Source: Neotabrizicola shimadae
Lineage (GTDB): Bacteria > Pseudomonadota > Alphaproteobacteria > Rhodobacterales > Rhodobacteraceae
Direction: 5' to 3'
NCBI RefSeq assembly: GCF_019623905.1
Contig: NZ_CP069370.1
Coordinates: forward strand, 1,302,001-1,366,000
DNA length: 64,000 nt
The notes under the pieces were generated by a model that was given only the letters and a program-made list of their open reading frames with translations, did not search any database and had not been told where the DNA came from. Shown piece by piece: positions 36,358-44,759 of this stretch (positions within the stretch are counted from its first letter, which is position 1; the number at the start of each line of letters is the position of its first letter). Both the position numbers and the translations under genes were made by a program.

Positions 36358-38325
36358 ATGATCGTCGAACTCGGACACTACGCCCTCGTCCTCGCTCTCT
36401 GCGTGGCGCTTGTTCAGTCGGTGGTGCCGCTGGTCGGCGCCCACCGCCGCAACCCGGCCTGGATGGCCGTGGCCGAACCCGCGGCGGTGCTGCAATTCCT
36501 GCTGGTGGGTTTCGCCTTCGCGGCCCTGGTCCGCGCCTTCATGACCTCGGATTTCTCGCTGCGCGTGGTGGTCGAGAACTCGCATTCGCTCAAGCCCATG
36601 CTGTACAAGTTCGCCGGAACCTGGGGCAACCACGAGGGCTCTCTGCTTCTGTGGAGCCTGATCCTCTCGCTCTACTCCGCCTGCGCCGTCTTCTTCGGCC
36701 AGTATCTGCCCGCCACGCTGAAGGCGCGCGTTCTGGCGGTTCAGGGCATGATCGGGGTGGCCTTCCTTCTGTTCATGCTGCTCACCTCCAATCCCTTCGA
36801 CCGGCTTGCCATGCCGCCGATGGATGGGCGCGACCTGAACCCCTTGTTGCAGGACCCCGGCCTCGCCTTCCACCCGCCCTTCCTCTACCTCGGCTATGTC
36901 GGGCTCTCGATGGCCTTCTCCTTCGCCGTCGCCGCCCTGATCGAGGGCCGGGTCGATGCCGCCTGGGCCCGCTGGGTCCGGCCCTGGACGGTGGCCGCCT
37001 GGGTGTTCCTGACCATCGGCATCGCGCTCGGCTCCTGGTGGGCCTATTACGAGCTTGGCTGGGGCGGCTTCTGGTTCTGGGATCCGGTCGAGAACGCCTC
37101 GTTCATGCCCTGGCTGATCGGCGCGGCGCTCCTTCATTCCGCCATCGTGGTGGAAAAGCGGGAAACGCTGAAGGCCTGGACCATCCTTCTCGCCATCCTC
37201 GCCTTCGGCTTCTCGCTGATCGGCACCTTCATCGTGCGCTCGGGTGTCATCACCTCTGTGCACAGCTTCGCGAATGACCCCGAACGCGGCGTCTTCATCC
37301 TGTTGATCCTCGCCGTCTTCCTGGGCGGCGCGCTCACACTGTTTGCCGCCCGCGCCGGCGCGATGGAGGCGAAGGGCATCTTCGCGCCCATCAGCCGCGA
37401 AAGCGCGCTGGTGGCCAACAACATCCTGCTGACCGTCGCCTGCTTCGTGGTCTTCGTGGGCACGGTCTGGCCGCTGGTCGCCGAAATGGCCTTCGACCGC
37501 AAGCTTTCGGTCGGCGAGCCCTTCTTCAACGCGGCTTTCACCCCCTTCATGGTGGCGCTGGCGCTGATCCTGCCGCCCGGCAGCGTGCTCGCCTGGAAAC
37601 GGGGCGATCTGTCCCGCGCCCTGCGCCTGATGCGCCCGGCCCTCATCCTCTCCGTAGTCCTTGGCGCCACCGTCTGGGCGCTGCAGGGCGGCCCGGCGGT
37701 TCTTGGCCCCATCGGCGCCGCCCTTGGCGCCTGGGTGGTGCTTGGCGCGCTGACCGATCTCTGGTCGAAGGGCGGGCAGGGCGCCGCCGGCACGCGCCTG
37801 CGCCGCCTGGCCCGCGCCCCCCGGGCCGATTGGGGCAAGGCCACCGCCCATGTGGGCCTTGGCGTCACGCTTTTCGCTGTGGCCGCCATGCACGCCTGGA
37901 AGGTCGAGGACATCCGCGTGATGAAGCCGGGCGACAGCATGGAATTCGGCGGCTACACCGTCACCCTCACCGGCGTGCGCGAAGAACCGGGGCCGAACTA
38001 CACCACCCATTTCGCCGATCTGGCGGTGGCCCGCCCCGGCGGCCCCACCATCACCATGCAACCGGAAAAGCGGTTCTATCCGGTCCAGGCCATGCCCACG
38101 ACCGAAGCTGCCATCCACCAGACCCTGACGCATGACCTGTACTTTGCCCTGGGCGATCCGCAGGACGGCGGGGGCTGGGTGATCCGCAGCTACCGTGAAC
38201 CCTTCGCCAACTGGCTGTGGATCGGCTCGGCCCTCATGGCCCTGGGTGGCCTCCTCAGCCTGACCGACCGCCGCTTCCGTCTGGCCGCCGGCGCCCGCCG
38301 CCCCGCTGCGGTCCCCGCGGAATGA
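36358..38325 (+). CDS. ccmF: Cytochrome c haem lyase subunit CcmF
   Basis: A 655-residue polytopic membrane protein that, with CcmH/CcmI, attaches haem to apocytochrome c. The WWD haem-handling motif reads WGGFWFWDPVENASFMPWL (about residues 235-254). GTWGNHEGSLLLWSLI and GTFIVRSGVITSVHSFANDPERG are further hallmarks, the latter with periplasmic His. The C-terminal periplasmic domain (about 510-625) is followed by a last helix. ccmH begins in an ATGA overlap with its stop, so synthesis is coupled. A promoter is visible at 36303. Confidence 0.97.
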   Translation: MIVELGHYALVLALCVALVQSVVPLVGAHRRNPAWMAVAEPAAVLQFLLVGFAFAALVRAFMTSDFSLRVVVENSHSLKPMLYKFAGTWGNHEGSLLLWSLILSLYSACAVFFGQYLPATLKARVLAVQGMIGVAFLLFMLLTSNPFDRLAMPPMDGRDLNPLLQDPGLAFHPPFLYLGYVGLSMAFSFAVAALIEGRVDAAWARWVRPWTVAAWVFLTIGIALGSWWAYYELGWGGFWFWDPVENASFMPWLIGAALLHSAIVVEKRETLKAWTILLAILAFGFSLIGTFIVRSGVITSVHSFANDPERGVFILLILAVFLGGALTLFAARAGAMEAKGIFAPISRESALVANNILLTVACFVVFVGTVWPLVAEMAFDRKLSVGEPFFNAAFTPFMVALALILPPGSVLAWKRGDLSRALRLMRPALILSVVLGATVWALQGGPAVLGPIGAALGAWVVLGALTDLWSKGGQGAAGTRLRRLARAPRADWGKATAHVGLGVTLFAVAAMHAWKVEDIRVMKPGDSMEFGGYTVTLTGVREEPGPNYTTHFADLAVARPGGPTITMQPEKRFYPVQAMPTTEAAIHQTLTHDLYFALGDPQDGGGWVIRSYREPFANWLWIGSALMALGGLLSLTDRRFRLAAGARRPAAVPAE

Positions 38326-38783
38326 CCGTGATGCGCCGCCTGATCCTGGCGCTTGCGCTCGTCGTCGCCGCCCCCGTCTGGGCCGTCCAGCCCGACGAGA
38401 TGCTGCCCGACCCCGCGCTGGAAGCCCGCGCCCGCGTGATTTCGCGCGATTTGCGCTGCCCGGTCTGCCAGGGCGAGAACATCGACGATTCCGATGCCCA
38501 GATCAGCCGCGACCTGCGGCTTCTGGTGCGCGAACGGCTGGTGGCGGGCGACACCAACGAGGAGGTCATCGACTACATCGTGGACCGCTATGGCGAATTC
38601 GTGCTGTTCAACCCGCGCCCGCAGGGCCTGAACCTCGCACTCTGGCTCGCCGGGCCGGCCATGTTGCTGGCCGGGGCCGGCATCGCCTTCCTTACCTTCC
38701 GCGGCCGCAGCCGCAGTCAGATCGCCGACCGCGGCCTGACCGCGGATGAAGAGGCCCGGCTGAAGGAATTGCTCAAGGACTGA
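38322..38783 (+). CDS. ccmH: Cytochrome c maturation thiol-disulfide protein CcmH
   Basis: A 153-residue protein with a signal peptide (RRLILALALVVAAPVWA), the LRCPVCQGENI motif with redox Cys45 and Cys48 that keeps the apocytochrome CxxCH reduced, and a single C-terminal membrane helix (LALWLAGPAMLLAGAGIAFLTF) with a short cytoplasmic tail. It is the CcmH/NrfF-like short form without the TPR part (CcmI), which is not in the window. An ATG three codons downstream is an alternative start. Confidence 0.95.
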   Translation: MTVMRRLILALALVVAAPVWAVQPDEMLPDPALEARARVISRDLRCPVCQGENIDDSDAQISRDLRLLVRERLVAGDTNEEVIDYIVDRYGEFVLFNPRPQGLNLALWLAGPAMLLAGAGIAFLTFRGRSRSQIADRGLTADEEARLKELLKD

Positions 38784-38799
38784 CTTCCGGTCGATTTCC

Positions 38800-38828
38800 T
38801 GCGGCAGAGTGCCGCATCTTCCTCTTTT
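38800..38828 (+). terminator. Intrinsic terminator after ccmFH
   Basis: TGCGGCA (38800-38806) pairs with TGCCGCA (38810-38816) around GAG, followed by TCTTCCTCTTTT. It closes the ccm transcript before cfa. Confidence 0.7.
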
Positions 38829-38886
38829 CGTCGCAAAACCTTCGTGATTATCTGCCTCACGGCGTGGGGATCAGGGGGATGTGACC

Positions 38887-40086
38887 ATGTCGACAGCTCT
38901 GATGCTGGCGGTCGGGCGGCGCTTCGTCCAGGTGGGCCGCCTCAACATGACATTGCCCGACGGGGCGAAACACAGCTTCGGCCCCGGTTCCGGCGGGCCA
39001 GAGGTCAGCATCGTCCTCACCGACCCGGCCCTGCCAACGCGCATCGTGCTGAACCCCGATCTCGCCTTGGGCGAGGCCTATATGGACGGCACGCTTATCA
39101 TCCAGGGCGATGACCTGCGCGGCTTTCTCAAACTGATGATCCGCAACGCCCGCCTGCCCAATCCCGGCCTTGTCCCCGGCACGCTGGAACGCGCGCGACG
39201 CGCCATCCGCGCCCGCCTGGGCGTGAACCCGCTGCACCGCGCGCGGCGCAATGTGGCGCATCACTATGACCTCAGCGGCGAGTTCTATGACCTCTTCCTG
39301 GATGCCAACAAGCAGTACACCTGCGCCTATTTCCGCCAGCCCGACCTAACCATCGAACAGGCTCAGGCCGAAAAGATGGCCCTCATCGGCCGCAAGCTCC
39401 TGATCCGGCCGGAAATGCGCGTGCTCGACATCGGCTGCGGCTTCGGCACGCTGGCGATGACGCTGGCGCGCGACTTCGGCGCCCATGTCACGGGCGTCAC
39501 CCTGTCCGAGGTGCAACTGGCCGAAGCGCGCGCCAAGGCCGCCGCCGCCGGCCTGGCCGACCGCTGCGAGTTCCGGCTTCAGGATTACCGCGATGTCACC
39601 GGCCCCTTCGACCGCATCGTGTCGGTCGGCATGATGGAACATGTCGGCCTGCCGCACCTGTCCACCTATTTCCGCAAGGTGCGCGAGCTCCTGACGGACG
39701 ACGGCGTGGCGCTCATCCACTACATCGGCCGCCCGATCCGGCCCGAGTCGATCTCGCCCTGGTTCGACAAGTACATCTTCCCCGGCGCCTATATCCCGGC
39801 CCTGTCAGAGGTGCTGCCCATCCTCGAACGCCACGACATCGCGCTGTGCGACCTGGAAATCTGGCGCGGCCACTACGAACGCACGCTCGCCGCCTGGTAT
39901 GCCAAGTTCCAGACCAATCTCGACCGCGCCCGCCAGCTCTACGACGACCGCTTCGTGCGGATGTGGCGCTATTACCTCCTGGCTGCCGAACAGAGCTTTG
40001 CCGAGGAAACCATGGTGATCCACCAGCTCCAACTCGCCCGCCACGGCGCATCCGTCCCCATGACGCGCGATTACCTCTACGCCTGA
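38887..40086 (+). CDS. cfa: Cyclopropane-fatty-acyl-phospholipid synthase family methyltransferase
   Basis: A 399-residue protein. The N-terminal domain (about 1-110) is typical of Cfa; the C-terminal SAM-dependent methyltransferase domain has RNVAHHYDLSGEFYDLFLD (His-His-Tyr-Asp at 125-128) and the SAM loop DIGCGFGTLA (from residue 181). It adds a methylene group from SAM to double bonds of membrane phospholipids, usually under stress. Some relatives act on other lipids, so the exact product is open. ATG 38887 is preferred over the in-frame GTG at 38881 because AGGGGG is 8 bases away. Confidence 0.92.
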   Translation: MSTALMLAVGRRFVQVGRLNMTLPDGAKHSFGPGSGGPEVSIVLTDPALPTRIVLNPDLALGEAYMDGTLIIQGDDLRGFLKLMIRNARLPNPGLVPGTLERARRAIRARLGVNPLHRARRNVAHHYDLSGEFYDLFLDANKQYTCAYFRQPDLTIEQAQAEKMALIGRKLLIRPEMRVLDIGCGFGTLAMTLARDFGAHVTGVTLSEVQLAEARAKAAAAGLADRCEFRLQDYRDVTGPFDRIVSVGMMEHVGLPHLSTYFRKVRELLTDDGVALIHYIGRPIRPESISPWFDKYIFPGAYIPALSEVLPILERHDIALCDLEIWRGHYERTLAAWYAKFQTNLDRARQLYDDRFVRMWRYYLLAAEQSFAEETMVIHQLQLARHGASVPMTRDYLYA

Positions 40087-40171
40087 CGCCCGTGCCGCAA
40101 CGTCCCATTCGGCCCGCGCTTCCGCCGCAGGCCCCCGGTCTTTAGGCTGGCCGCGGCAAGGGGAGGGTGCG

Positions 40172-40945
40172 ATGGCAGAACCGACGATTCTGGTGCAGGC
40201 CGAAGGCGGGGTGACGATCCTCACGCTGAACCGGCCAAGGCTGCGCAACGCGCTCAACCGCCAGCTCCGGGCCGAGCTTCTGGCCGCCCTCAAGGCCGCG
40301 ACACAGGCGCGCTGCGTCGTCCTCACCGGCACGGGCGGCGCCTTCTCTTCCGGCCAGGACCTCGCCGATGCCGGCCCGCTGGACGAGCTGGACCTCGAAC
40401 GCACCCTGCGCGAGGAATATGAACCCCTCATCGCCGCCATCGCCGATTGCCCCGCGCCGGTCATCGCTGCGGTCAACGGCGTCGCCGCCGGGGCAGGGGC
40501 CAACCTGGCGCTTGCCTGCGATCTGGTGATCGCCGCCGAAAGCGCCACCTTCCTGCAGGCGTTCACCCGCATCGGCCTGATGCCCGATGCCGGCGGCACC
40601 TTCTGGCTGCCACGCCAGGTGGGCCAGGCCCGTGCCATGGGAGCGATGCTGCTGGCCGAACCGATCCCGGCCGCCCAGGCCGCCGACTGGGGCATGATCT
40701 GGGAAGCCGTGCCCGATGCCGAGTTCGAAACCCGCTGGCGCGCCCGCGCCAAGACGCTCGCTGCCGGTCCGACCGTGGCCCTTGCCGCCGTCAAACGCGC
40801 GCTCCGCGCCAGCCCCGGTAGCACACTCCCCGCGCAACTGGCCCTCGAAGCCCGGCTTCAGGGCCAGTGCGGCGCCACGCAGGATTTCCGCGAAGGCGTC
40901 GCCGCCTTCCTGGAAAAGCGCCCCGCACGCTTCCGGGGCGCCTGA
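40172..40945 (+). CDS. Enoyl-CoA hydratase/isomerase family protein, PaaG-like
   Basis: A 257-residue crotonase-fold enzyme. The CoA oxyanion motifs are FSSGQDLADAG and NGVAAGAGANLALACDLVIAAESATF, with GLMPDAGGTFWLPRQVG following. That last motif (Asp within PDAGG) is typical of PaaG, the ring-opening isomerase of phenylacetyl-CoA breakdown. No other paa genes are nearby, so the substrate may be another enoyl-CoA. GGGGAGGG precedes the start. The stop is 5 bases from the end of convergent ilvN. Confidence 0.87.
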   Translation: MAEPTILVQAEGGVTILTLNRPRLRNALNRQLRAELLAALKAATQARCVVLTGTGGAFSSGQDLADAGPLDELDLERTLREEYEPLIAAIADCPAPVIAAVNGVAAGAGANLALACDLVIAAESATFLQAFTRIGLMPDAGGTFWLPRQVGQARAMGAMLLAEPIPAAQAADWGMIWEAVPDAEFETRWRARAKTLAAGPTVALAAVKRALRASPGSTLPAQLALEARLQGQCGATQDFREGVAAFLEKRPARFRGA

Positions 40946-40950
40946 TCCGC

Positions 40951-41511
40951 TCAGGCCCCGCGCGACAGGGCCGCGATGCCGGTCCGCGCGATCTCGCGCA
41001 GGCCCAGGGGGCGCATCAGCTCGGCAAAGGCATCGATCTTCTCGGGCGTGCCGGTCATCTCGAAGACAAAGCTCTCCAGCGTGGAATCCACCACATTGGC
41101 GCGGAAGATCTCCGCCAGCCGCAGCGCCTCGATCCGCGCATCGCCCTTGCCCGCCACCTTGAACAGCGCCAGTTCGCGCTGCACGCTCGGCCCCTCGGCC
41201 GTCAGGTCGTGCACCGCATGAACCGGCACCATCCGGCTCAGCTGCGCCTCGATCTGGTCGATCACCGCCGGCGTGCCCCGTGTCACAACGGTGATGCGCG
41301 AGCGGTGGCCGGTATGGTCCACCTCGGCCACGGTCAGCGAGTCGATGTTATACCCGCGCCCGGAAAACAGCCCGATCACCCGCGCCAGCACGCCCGGCTC
41401 GTTCTCGACGATCACGGCGAGGGTGTGACTCTCCTCGACCTGGGAATGGCTGTCCCGCAGGTCATAGGCGGAATGGCTCGTTGAGCCTTTCTTGATGTTG
41501 AGCGGCGACAT
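40951..41511 (-). CDS. ilvN: Acetolactate synthase small (regulatory) subunit
   Basis: A 186-residue regulatory subunit that activates IlvB and gives valine feedback. The N-terminal ACT domain has the family signature HTLAVIVENEPGVLARVIGLFSGRGYNIDSLTVAEVDH (from about residue 29); the second domain covers about 100-180. The first 25 residues (NIKKGSTSHSAYDLRDSHS) are longer than in E. coli and typical of alphaproteobacteria. It follows ilvB after 76 bases that contain a hairpin. Confidence 0.95.
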   Translation of the reverse strand: MSPLNIKKGSTSHSAYDLRDSHSQVEESHTLAVIVENEPGVLARVIGLFSGRGYNIDSLTVAEVDHTGHRSRITVVTRGTPAVIDQIEAQLSRMVPVHAVHDLTAEGPSVQRELALFKVAGKGDARIEALRLAEIFRANVVDSTLESFVFEMTGTPEKIDAFAELMRPLGLREIARTGIAALSRGA

Positions 41512-41557
41512 CCGCCCCTCCCTTCATTTTCTGTCCAACAAACATCCTGCCGGCGGT

Positions 41558-41580
41558 CCGGGGGACGCAAAGTCCCCCGG
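41558..41580 (-). other. Intercistronic hairpin between ilvB and ilvN
   Basis: CCGGGGGAC (41558-41566) pairs with GTCCCCCGG (41572-41580) around a 5-base loop. It lies directly after the ilvB stop on the transcript, without a T-run, so partial termination or mRNA-end protection that sets the IlvB:IlvN ratio is more likely than full termination. Confidence 0.55.
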
Positions 41581-41587
41581 CTCCACC

Positions 41588-43342
41588 TTACACCAGCACC
41601 GCGCCCTTGGCCCCGATCACGCCCTGGGTATCGGCATCGCCCAGGAGCATCTCGTTGTGCGGCTTGCCGCTCGGGATCATGGGGAAGCAGTTCTCGTGCT
41701 TCTCCACCAGGCAGTCAAAGATCACCGGGCCTTCATAGCGGATCATTTCCATGATCGCGTCGTCCAGGTCCTTCGGATCCGAACACTTGATGCCCTTGCA
41801 GCCGAAGGCTTCCGCCAACTTCACGAAATCGGGCAGGCTCTCGCTCCAGGAATGCGAATAGCGCTCGCCATGCAGCAGTTCCTGCCACTGGCGCACCATG
41901 CCCAGACGCTCGTTGTTCAGGATGAACTGCTTGACCGGCGCGCGGAACTGCATCGCCGTGCCCATTTCCTGCATGTTCATCAGCCAACTGGCCTCGCCCG
42001 CCACGTTGATCACCAGCGCCTGCGGATGCGCGATCTGCACCCCGATGCTGGCCGGCAGGCCATAGCCCATGGTGCCAAGCCCTCCGGATGTCATCCAGCG
42101 GTTCGGCGCCTCGAAGCCCAGGAACTGCGCCGCCCACATCTGGTGCTGGCCCACTTCCGTGGTGATGTAGCGGTCCATCCCCTTGGTCAGCGCCTCCAGC
42201 CGCTGCAGCGCGTACTGCGGCTTGATCGAGCTTTCCGAGGGCTTGTAGCGCAGGCAATCCACCGCCTTCCATTCGGCGATGCGGCCCCACCATTTGGCGA
42301 GCCCCTCCTTGTTCACCTTGCGGCCCCGCGCCTTCCAGATGCGAAGCAGGTCTTCCAGCACGTGGCCCACGTCGCCCAGGATCGGCACGTCCACCCGGAT
42401 CACCTTGTTGATGGACGAGGCGTCGATGTCGATATGCGCCTTCTTCGAATGGGGGCTGAAATCCTTCACCCGCCCGGTGATCCGGTCGTCGAAGCGCGCG
42501 CCCACGTTGATCATCAGGTCGCAGCCATGCATCGCCAGGTTGGCCTCATAAAGGCCATGCATCCCCAGCATCCCCAGCCAGTTCTTGCCCGAGGCCGGAT
42601 AGGCGCCCAGGCCCATCAGGGTCGAGGTGATGGGAAAGCCCGTCGCATCCACCAGCTCGCGCAAGAGCTGGCTGGCCGCGGTGCCCGAGTTGATGACGCC
42701 GCCCCCGGTATAGAAGATCGGCCGCTCGGCGGTCTCCATCATCTCGACCAGACGGGTGATCGCCTCGATGTCGCCCTTCACCTTGGGCTGGTAATGGTCG
42801 ATCCGCAGCCTTTCCTTGCCGATGTAATCGGCAGTGGCGAACTGCACATCCTTCGGAATGTCCACCAGCACCGGGCCGGGGCGGCCGGCGGTGGCAACAT
42901 GAAAGGCCTGGTGGATGGTCTCGGACAGCTTCGCCGTGTCCTTCACCAGCCAGTTCATCTTGGTGCAGGGCCGGGTGATGCCCACGGTGTCGGCCTCCTG
43001 GAAGCCGTCGGTGCCGATCATGAAGGTCGGCACCTGGCCCGAAAGCACGATGATCGGGATCGAATCCATCAGCGCGTCGGTCAGGCCCGTCACCGCATTG
43101 GTGGCACCGGGACCCGAGGTCACCAGGGCCACGCCCGGCTTGCCGGTCGACCGCGCATAGCCCTCGGCCATGTGCACCGCGCCCTGTTCGTGCCGCACGA
43201 GGATGTGGCGGATCTCGTTCTGCTGGAAGATCTCGTCATAGATCGGAAGGACAGCGCCGCCCGGATAGCCGAAGACCACCTCCACGCCCTGATCCTTCAG
43301 GGCCTGAACCACCATCCTCGCGCCGGTCATCGCCTTCGTCAT
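41588..43342 (-). CDS. ilvB: Acetolactate synthase large (catalytic) subunit
   Basis: A 584-residue thiamin-diphosphate enzyme making acetolactate or acetohydroxybutyrate for valine, leucine and isoleucine. Three domains are present: the Pyr domain with GYPGGAVLPIYDEI and catalytic Glu52 (RHEQGAVHMAEGYAR); the FAD-containing middle domain; and the PP domain with NVAGEASWLMNMQEMGTA and a ERLGMVRQWQELLH stretch. Expression appears to be controlled by a leader peptide and attenuator between 43403 and 43499, with a promoter at 43526. ilvN follows. Confidence 0.97.
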   Translation of the reverse strand: MTKAMTGARMVVQALKDQGVEVVFGYPGGAVLPIYDEIFQQNEIRHILVRHEQGAVHMAEGYARSTGKPGVALVTSGPGATNAVTGLTDALMDSIPIIVLSGQVPTFMIGTDGFQEADTVGITRPCTKMNWLVKDTAKLSETIHQAFHVATAGRPGPVLVDIPKDVQFATADYIGKERLRIDHYQPKVKGDIEAITRLVEMMETAERPIFYTGGGVINSGTAASQLLRELVDATGFPITSTLMGLGAYPASGKNWLGMLGMHGLYEANLAMHGCDLMINVGARFDDRITGRVKDFSPHSKKAHIDIDASSINKVIRVDVPILGDVGHVLEDLLRIWKARGRKVNKEGLAKWWGRIAEWKAVDCLRYKPSESSIKPQYALQRLEALTKGMDRYITTEVGQHQMWAAQFLGFEAPNRWMTSGGLGTMGYGLPASIGVQIAHPQALVINVAGEASWLMNMQEMGTAMQFRAPVKQFILNNERLGMVRQWQELLHGERYSHSWSESLPDFVKLAEAFGCKGIKCSDPKDLDDAIMEMIRYEGPVIFDCLVEKHENCFPMIPSGKPHNEMLLGDADTQGVIGAKGAVLV

Positions 43343-43402
43343 CGCTTTCGCCTTTCGGTCCTTCGTCGTCGTTCGTGTTCAAGTCGTCGCGGCCAACAAA
43401 AA

Positions 43403-43468
43403 GCCCCCGGGAGGGGTCTCCGGGGGCGCATGGGTGCTGATATGGCAACCGTTACCGGCCCATGCGCC
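43403..43468 (-). promoter_or_regulatory. Transcription attenuator of ilvB-ilvN
   Basis: On the minus-strand transcript, a terminator stem of 8 bp (GCCCCCGG with CCGGGGGC, 43427-43403) is followed by TTTTTG. A competing 10-bp perfect stem pairs GGCGCATGGG (43468-43459, inside the leader ORF) with CCCATGCGCC (43434-43425). It overlaps the terminator's 5' arm by 3 bases, so both cannot form fully. Ribosomes stalled at the leader Ile/Leu/Val codons would leave the second stem free to form and block termination. Mechanism is inferred from the fold. Confidence 0.75.
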
Positions 43469-43499
43469 AATCCTCTACAAGTACAAGAATGCGTGCCAT
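43452..43499 (-). CDS. ilv leader peptide (15 residues)
   Basis: The tiny ORF encodes MARILVLVEDWRMGR, with five consecutive branched-chain codons (Ile4, Leu5, Val6, Leu7, Val8). It has an AGGGGAG ribosome-binding site about 7 bases upstream and sits just downstream of a promoter and upstream of a terminator before ilvB. This is the signature of a leader peptide sensing charged tRNA-Ile/Leu/Val. The peptide itself need have no function. The TAA stop lies between the arms of the competing stem. Confidence 0.85.
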   Translation of the reverse strand: MARILVLVEDWRMGR

Positions 43500-43525
43500 G
43501 GCCCGCTCCCCTTTGCTGCAGCGGC

Positions 43526-43554
43526 AACCTATGCGGGCCGAAACGGGGCGTCAA
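43526..43554 (-). promoter_or_regulatory. Promoter of the ilv leader-ilvB-ilvN transcript
   Basis: On the minus strand TTGACG (43554-43549) is followed by a 17-base spacer and TAGGTT (43531-43526). The start would be near 43519, about 20 bases before the leader-peptide ATG. Confidence 0.6.
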
Positions 43555-43659
43555 TGGCAAAAGCGCAAAGAAAGTGTCGGCGCGCCCGGCAATTTTTGAA
43601 CTTTTCTTGCGCCCAGTGCGGCCCCCTCGCAACGAACGCAAAAATCGGGCCGTTCCGTC

Positions 43660-44574
43660 CTACAGCATCAGCGCGACATAGCCCGCATAGACCACAAGAA
43701 GCACACCCCCAAGCCAGCGCGGCAGGCGCCCCAGTGCCAGCGCCAGCACCGTCACGGCCGCCGCCGTTCCCACCACCCAGGGGAAATCCACCGCCATGAA
43801 CCGCGCATCCACGCTGTCGATCGGCGCAATCATCGCGGTCGCGCCCAGGATGCCGAAGATGTTGAAGATGTTCGATCCCACGACATTGCCCACCGCGATG
43901 TCGGTCTGCCGCCGGAAGGCCGCGATGGCGCTGGTCGCCAGTTCCGGCAGCGAGGTGCCCACGGCCACCACCGTCAGCCCGATCACCGCCTCCGATATGC
44001 CGAAGCCCCGCGCGATCTCGCTGGCACTGTCCACCAGGAACCGCGCACCGATCACCAGAAGCACCAGCCCGCCCAGGGTCTGTGCCGCGGCCTTCCAGGC
44101 CGGCTCGTCCACCGTCAGCTCCACATCCTCCGGATTGCCGCCCATCCGTAACGCCACCAGCAGGAAGACCGCCAGCCCGCCCAGCAGAACCAGCCCGTCC
44201 ACCCGCGTCACCGCCCCGTCCGCCAGAACGGGCCACAGCGCCAGCGAGGCCAGCATCATGAACCCCAGGTCCCGCCACAGCCGCCGCGCCGGAATCACCA
44301 GCGGCGCAATCACCGCCGATATGCCCAGGATCAACAGGATGTTGGCGATGTTCGACCCCATCACGTTGCCGATGGCGATCCCCGGCTCGCCTGCCAGGGC
44401 CGCCTGGACCGAAACCAGAAGCTCCGGCGCCGATGTGCCGAAGCCCACCACCGTCAGCCCGATCACCATGGGCGACAGCCCGAACCGCCGCGCCAGCACG
44501 CTCGCGCCCCGCACGAGGTATTCCCCGCCGAAGAACAGCCCCGCCAGCCCCACCACGAACATCACATAGGTCAC
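43660..44574 (-). CDS. Calcium/sodium antiporter (CaCA family, YrbG-like)
   Basis: A 304-residue membrane protein with about ten helices built as two inverted halves. Each half carries an alpha repeat: GFGTSAPELLVS with GNVMGSNIANILLILG, and AVGTSLPELATS with GNVVGSNIFNIFGILG. The paired Glu residues in these repeats bind Ca2+/Na+. It probably exports Ca2+ in exchange for Na+ or H+. It is divergent from the oxalate decarboxylase-type gene at 44760, with 185 bases between. Confidence 0.94.
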   Translation of the reverse strand: MTYVMFVVGLAGLFFGGEYLVRGASVLARRFGLSPMVIGLTVVGFGTSAPELLVSVQAALAGEPGIAIGNVMGSNIANILLILGISAVIAPLVIPARRLWRDLGFMMLASLALWPVLADGAVTRVDGLVLLGGLAVFLLVALRMGGNPEDVELTVDEPAWKAAAQTLGGLVLLVIGARFLVDSASEIARGFGISEAVIGLTVVAVGTSLPELATSAIAAFRRQTDIAVGNVVGSNIFNIFGILGATAMIAPIDSVDARFMAVDFPWVVGTAAAVTVLALALGRLPRWLGGVLLVVYAGYVALML

Positions 44575-44759
44575 GACAGCCCCCGTCCGGTTTCCTCAGA
44601 TGGTTGTCCGAACGCTCTCCCATGCAAGGGGCGCCCTGCCGAGTTCGCACCATAGCGTCCGCCGGGCCACAGGTCTTGCCGCGAAACTCCGCAAATCCCA
44701 GGTGCAAGCCGCTGACAAATCTGTACCCTGCCGCGCAACCGCGCAAACAGGAGCCCCCG

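Noticed and set aside
41492-43681. 729-codon frame antisense to ilvB including the attenuator
   Set aside because: Antisense shadow; ilvB is conserved along its whole length and the long frame would span a terminator and promoter.
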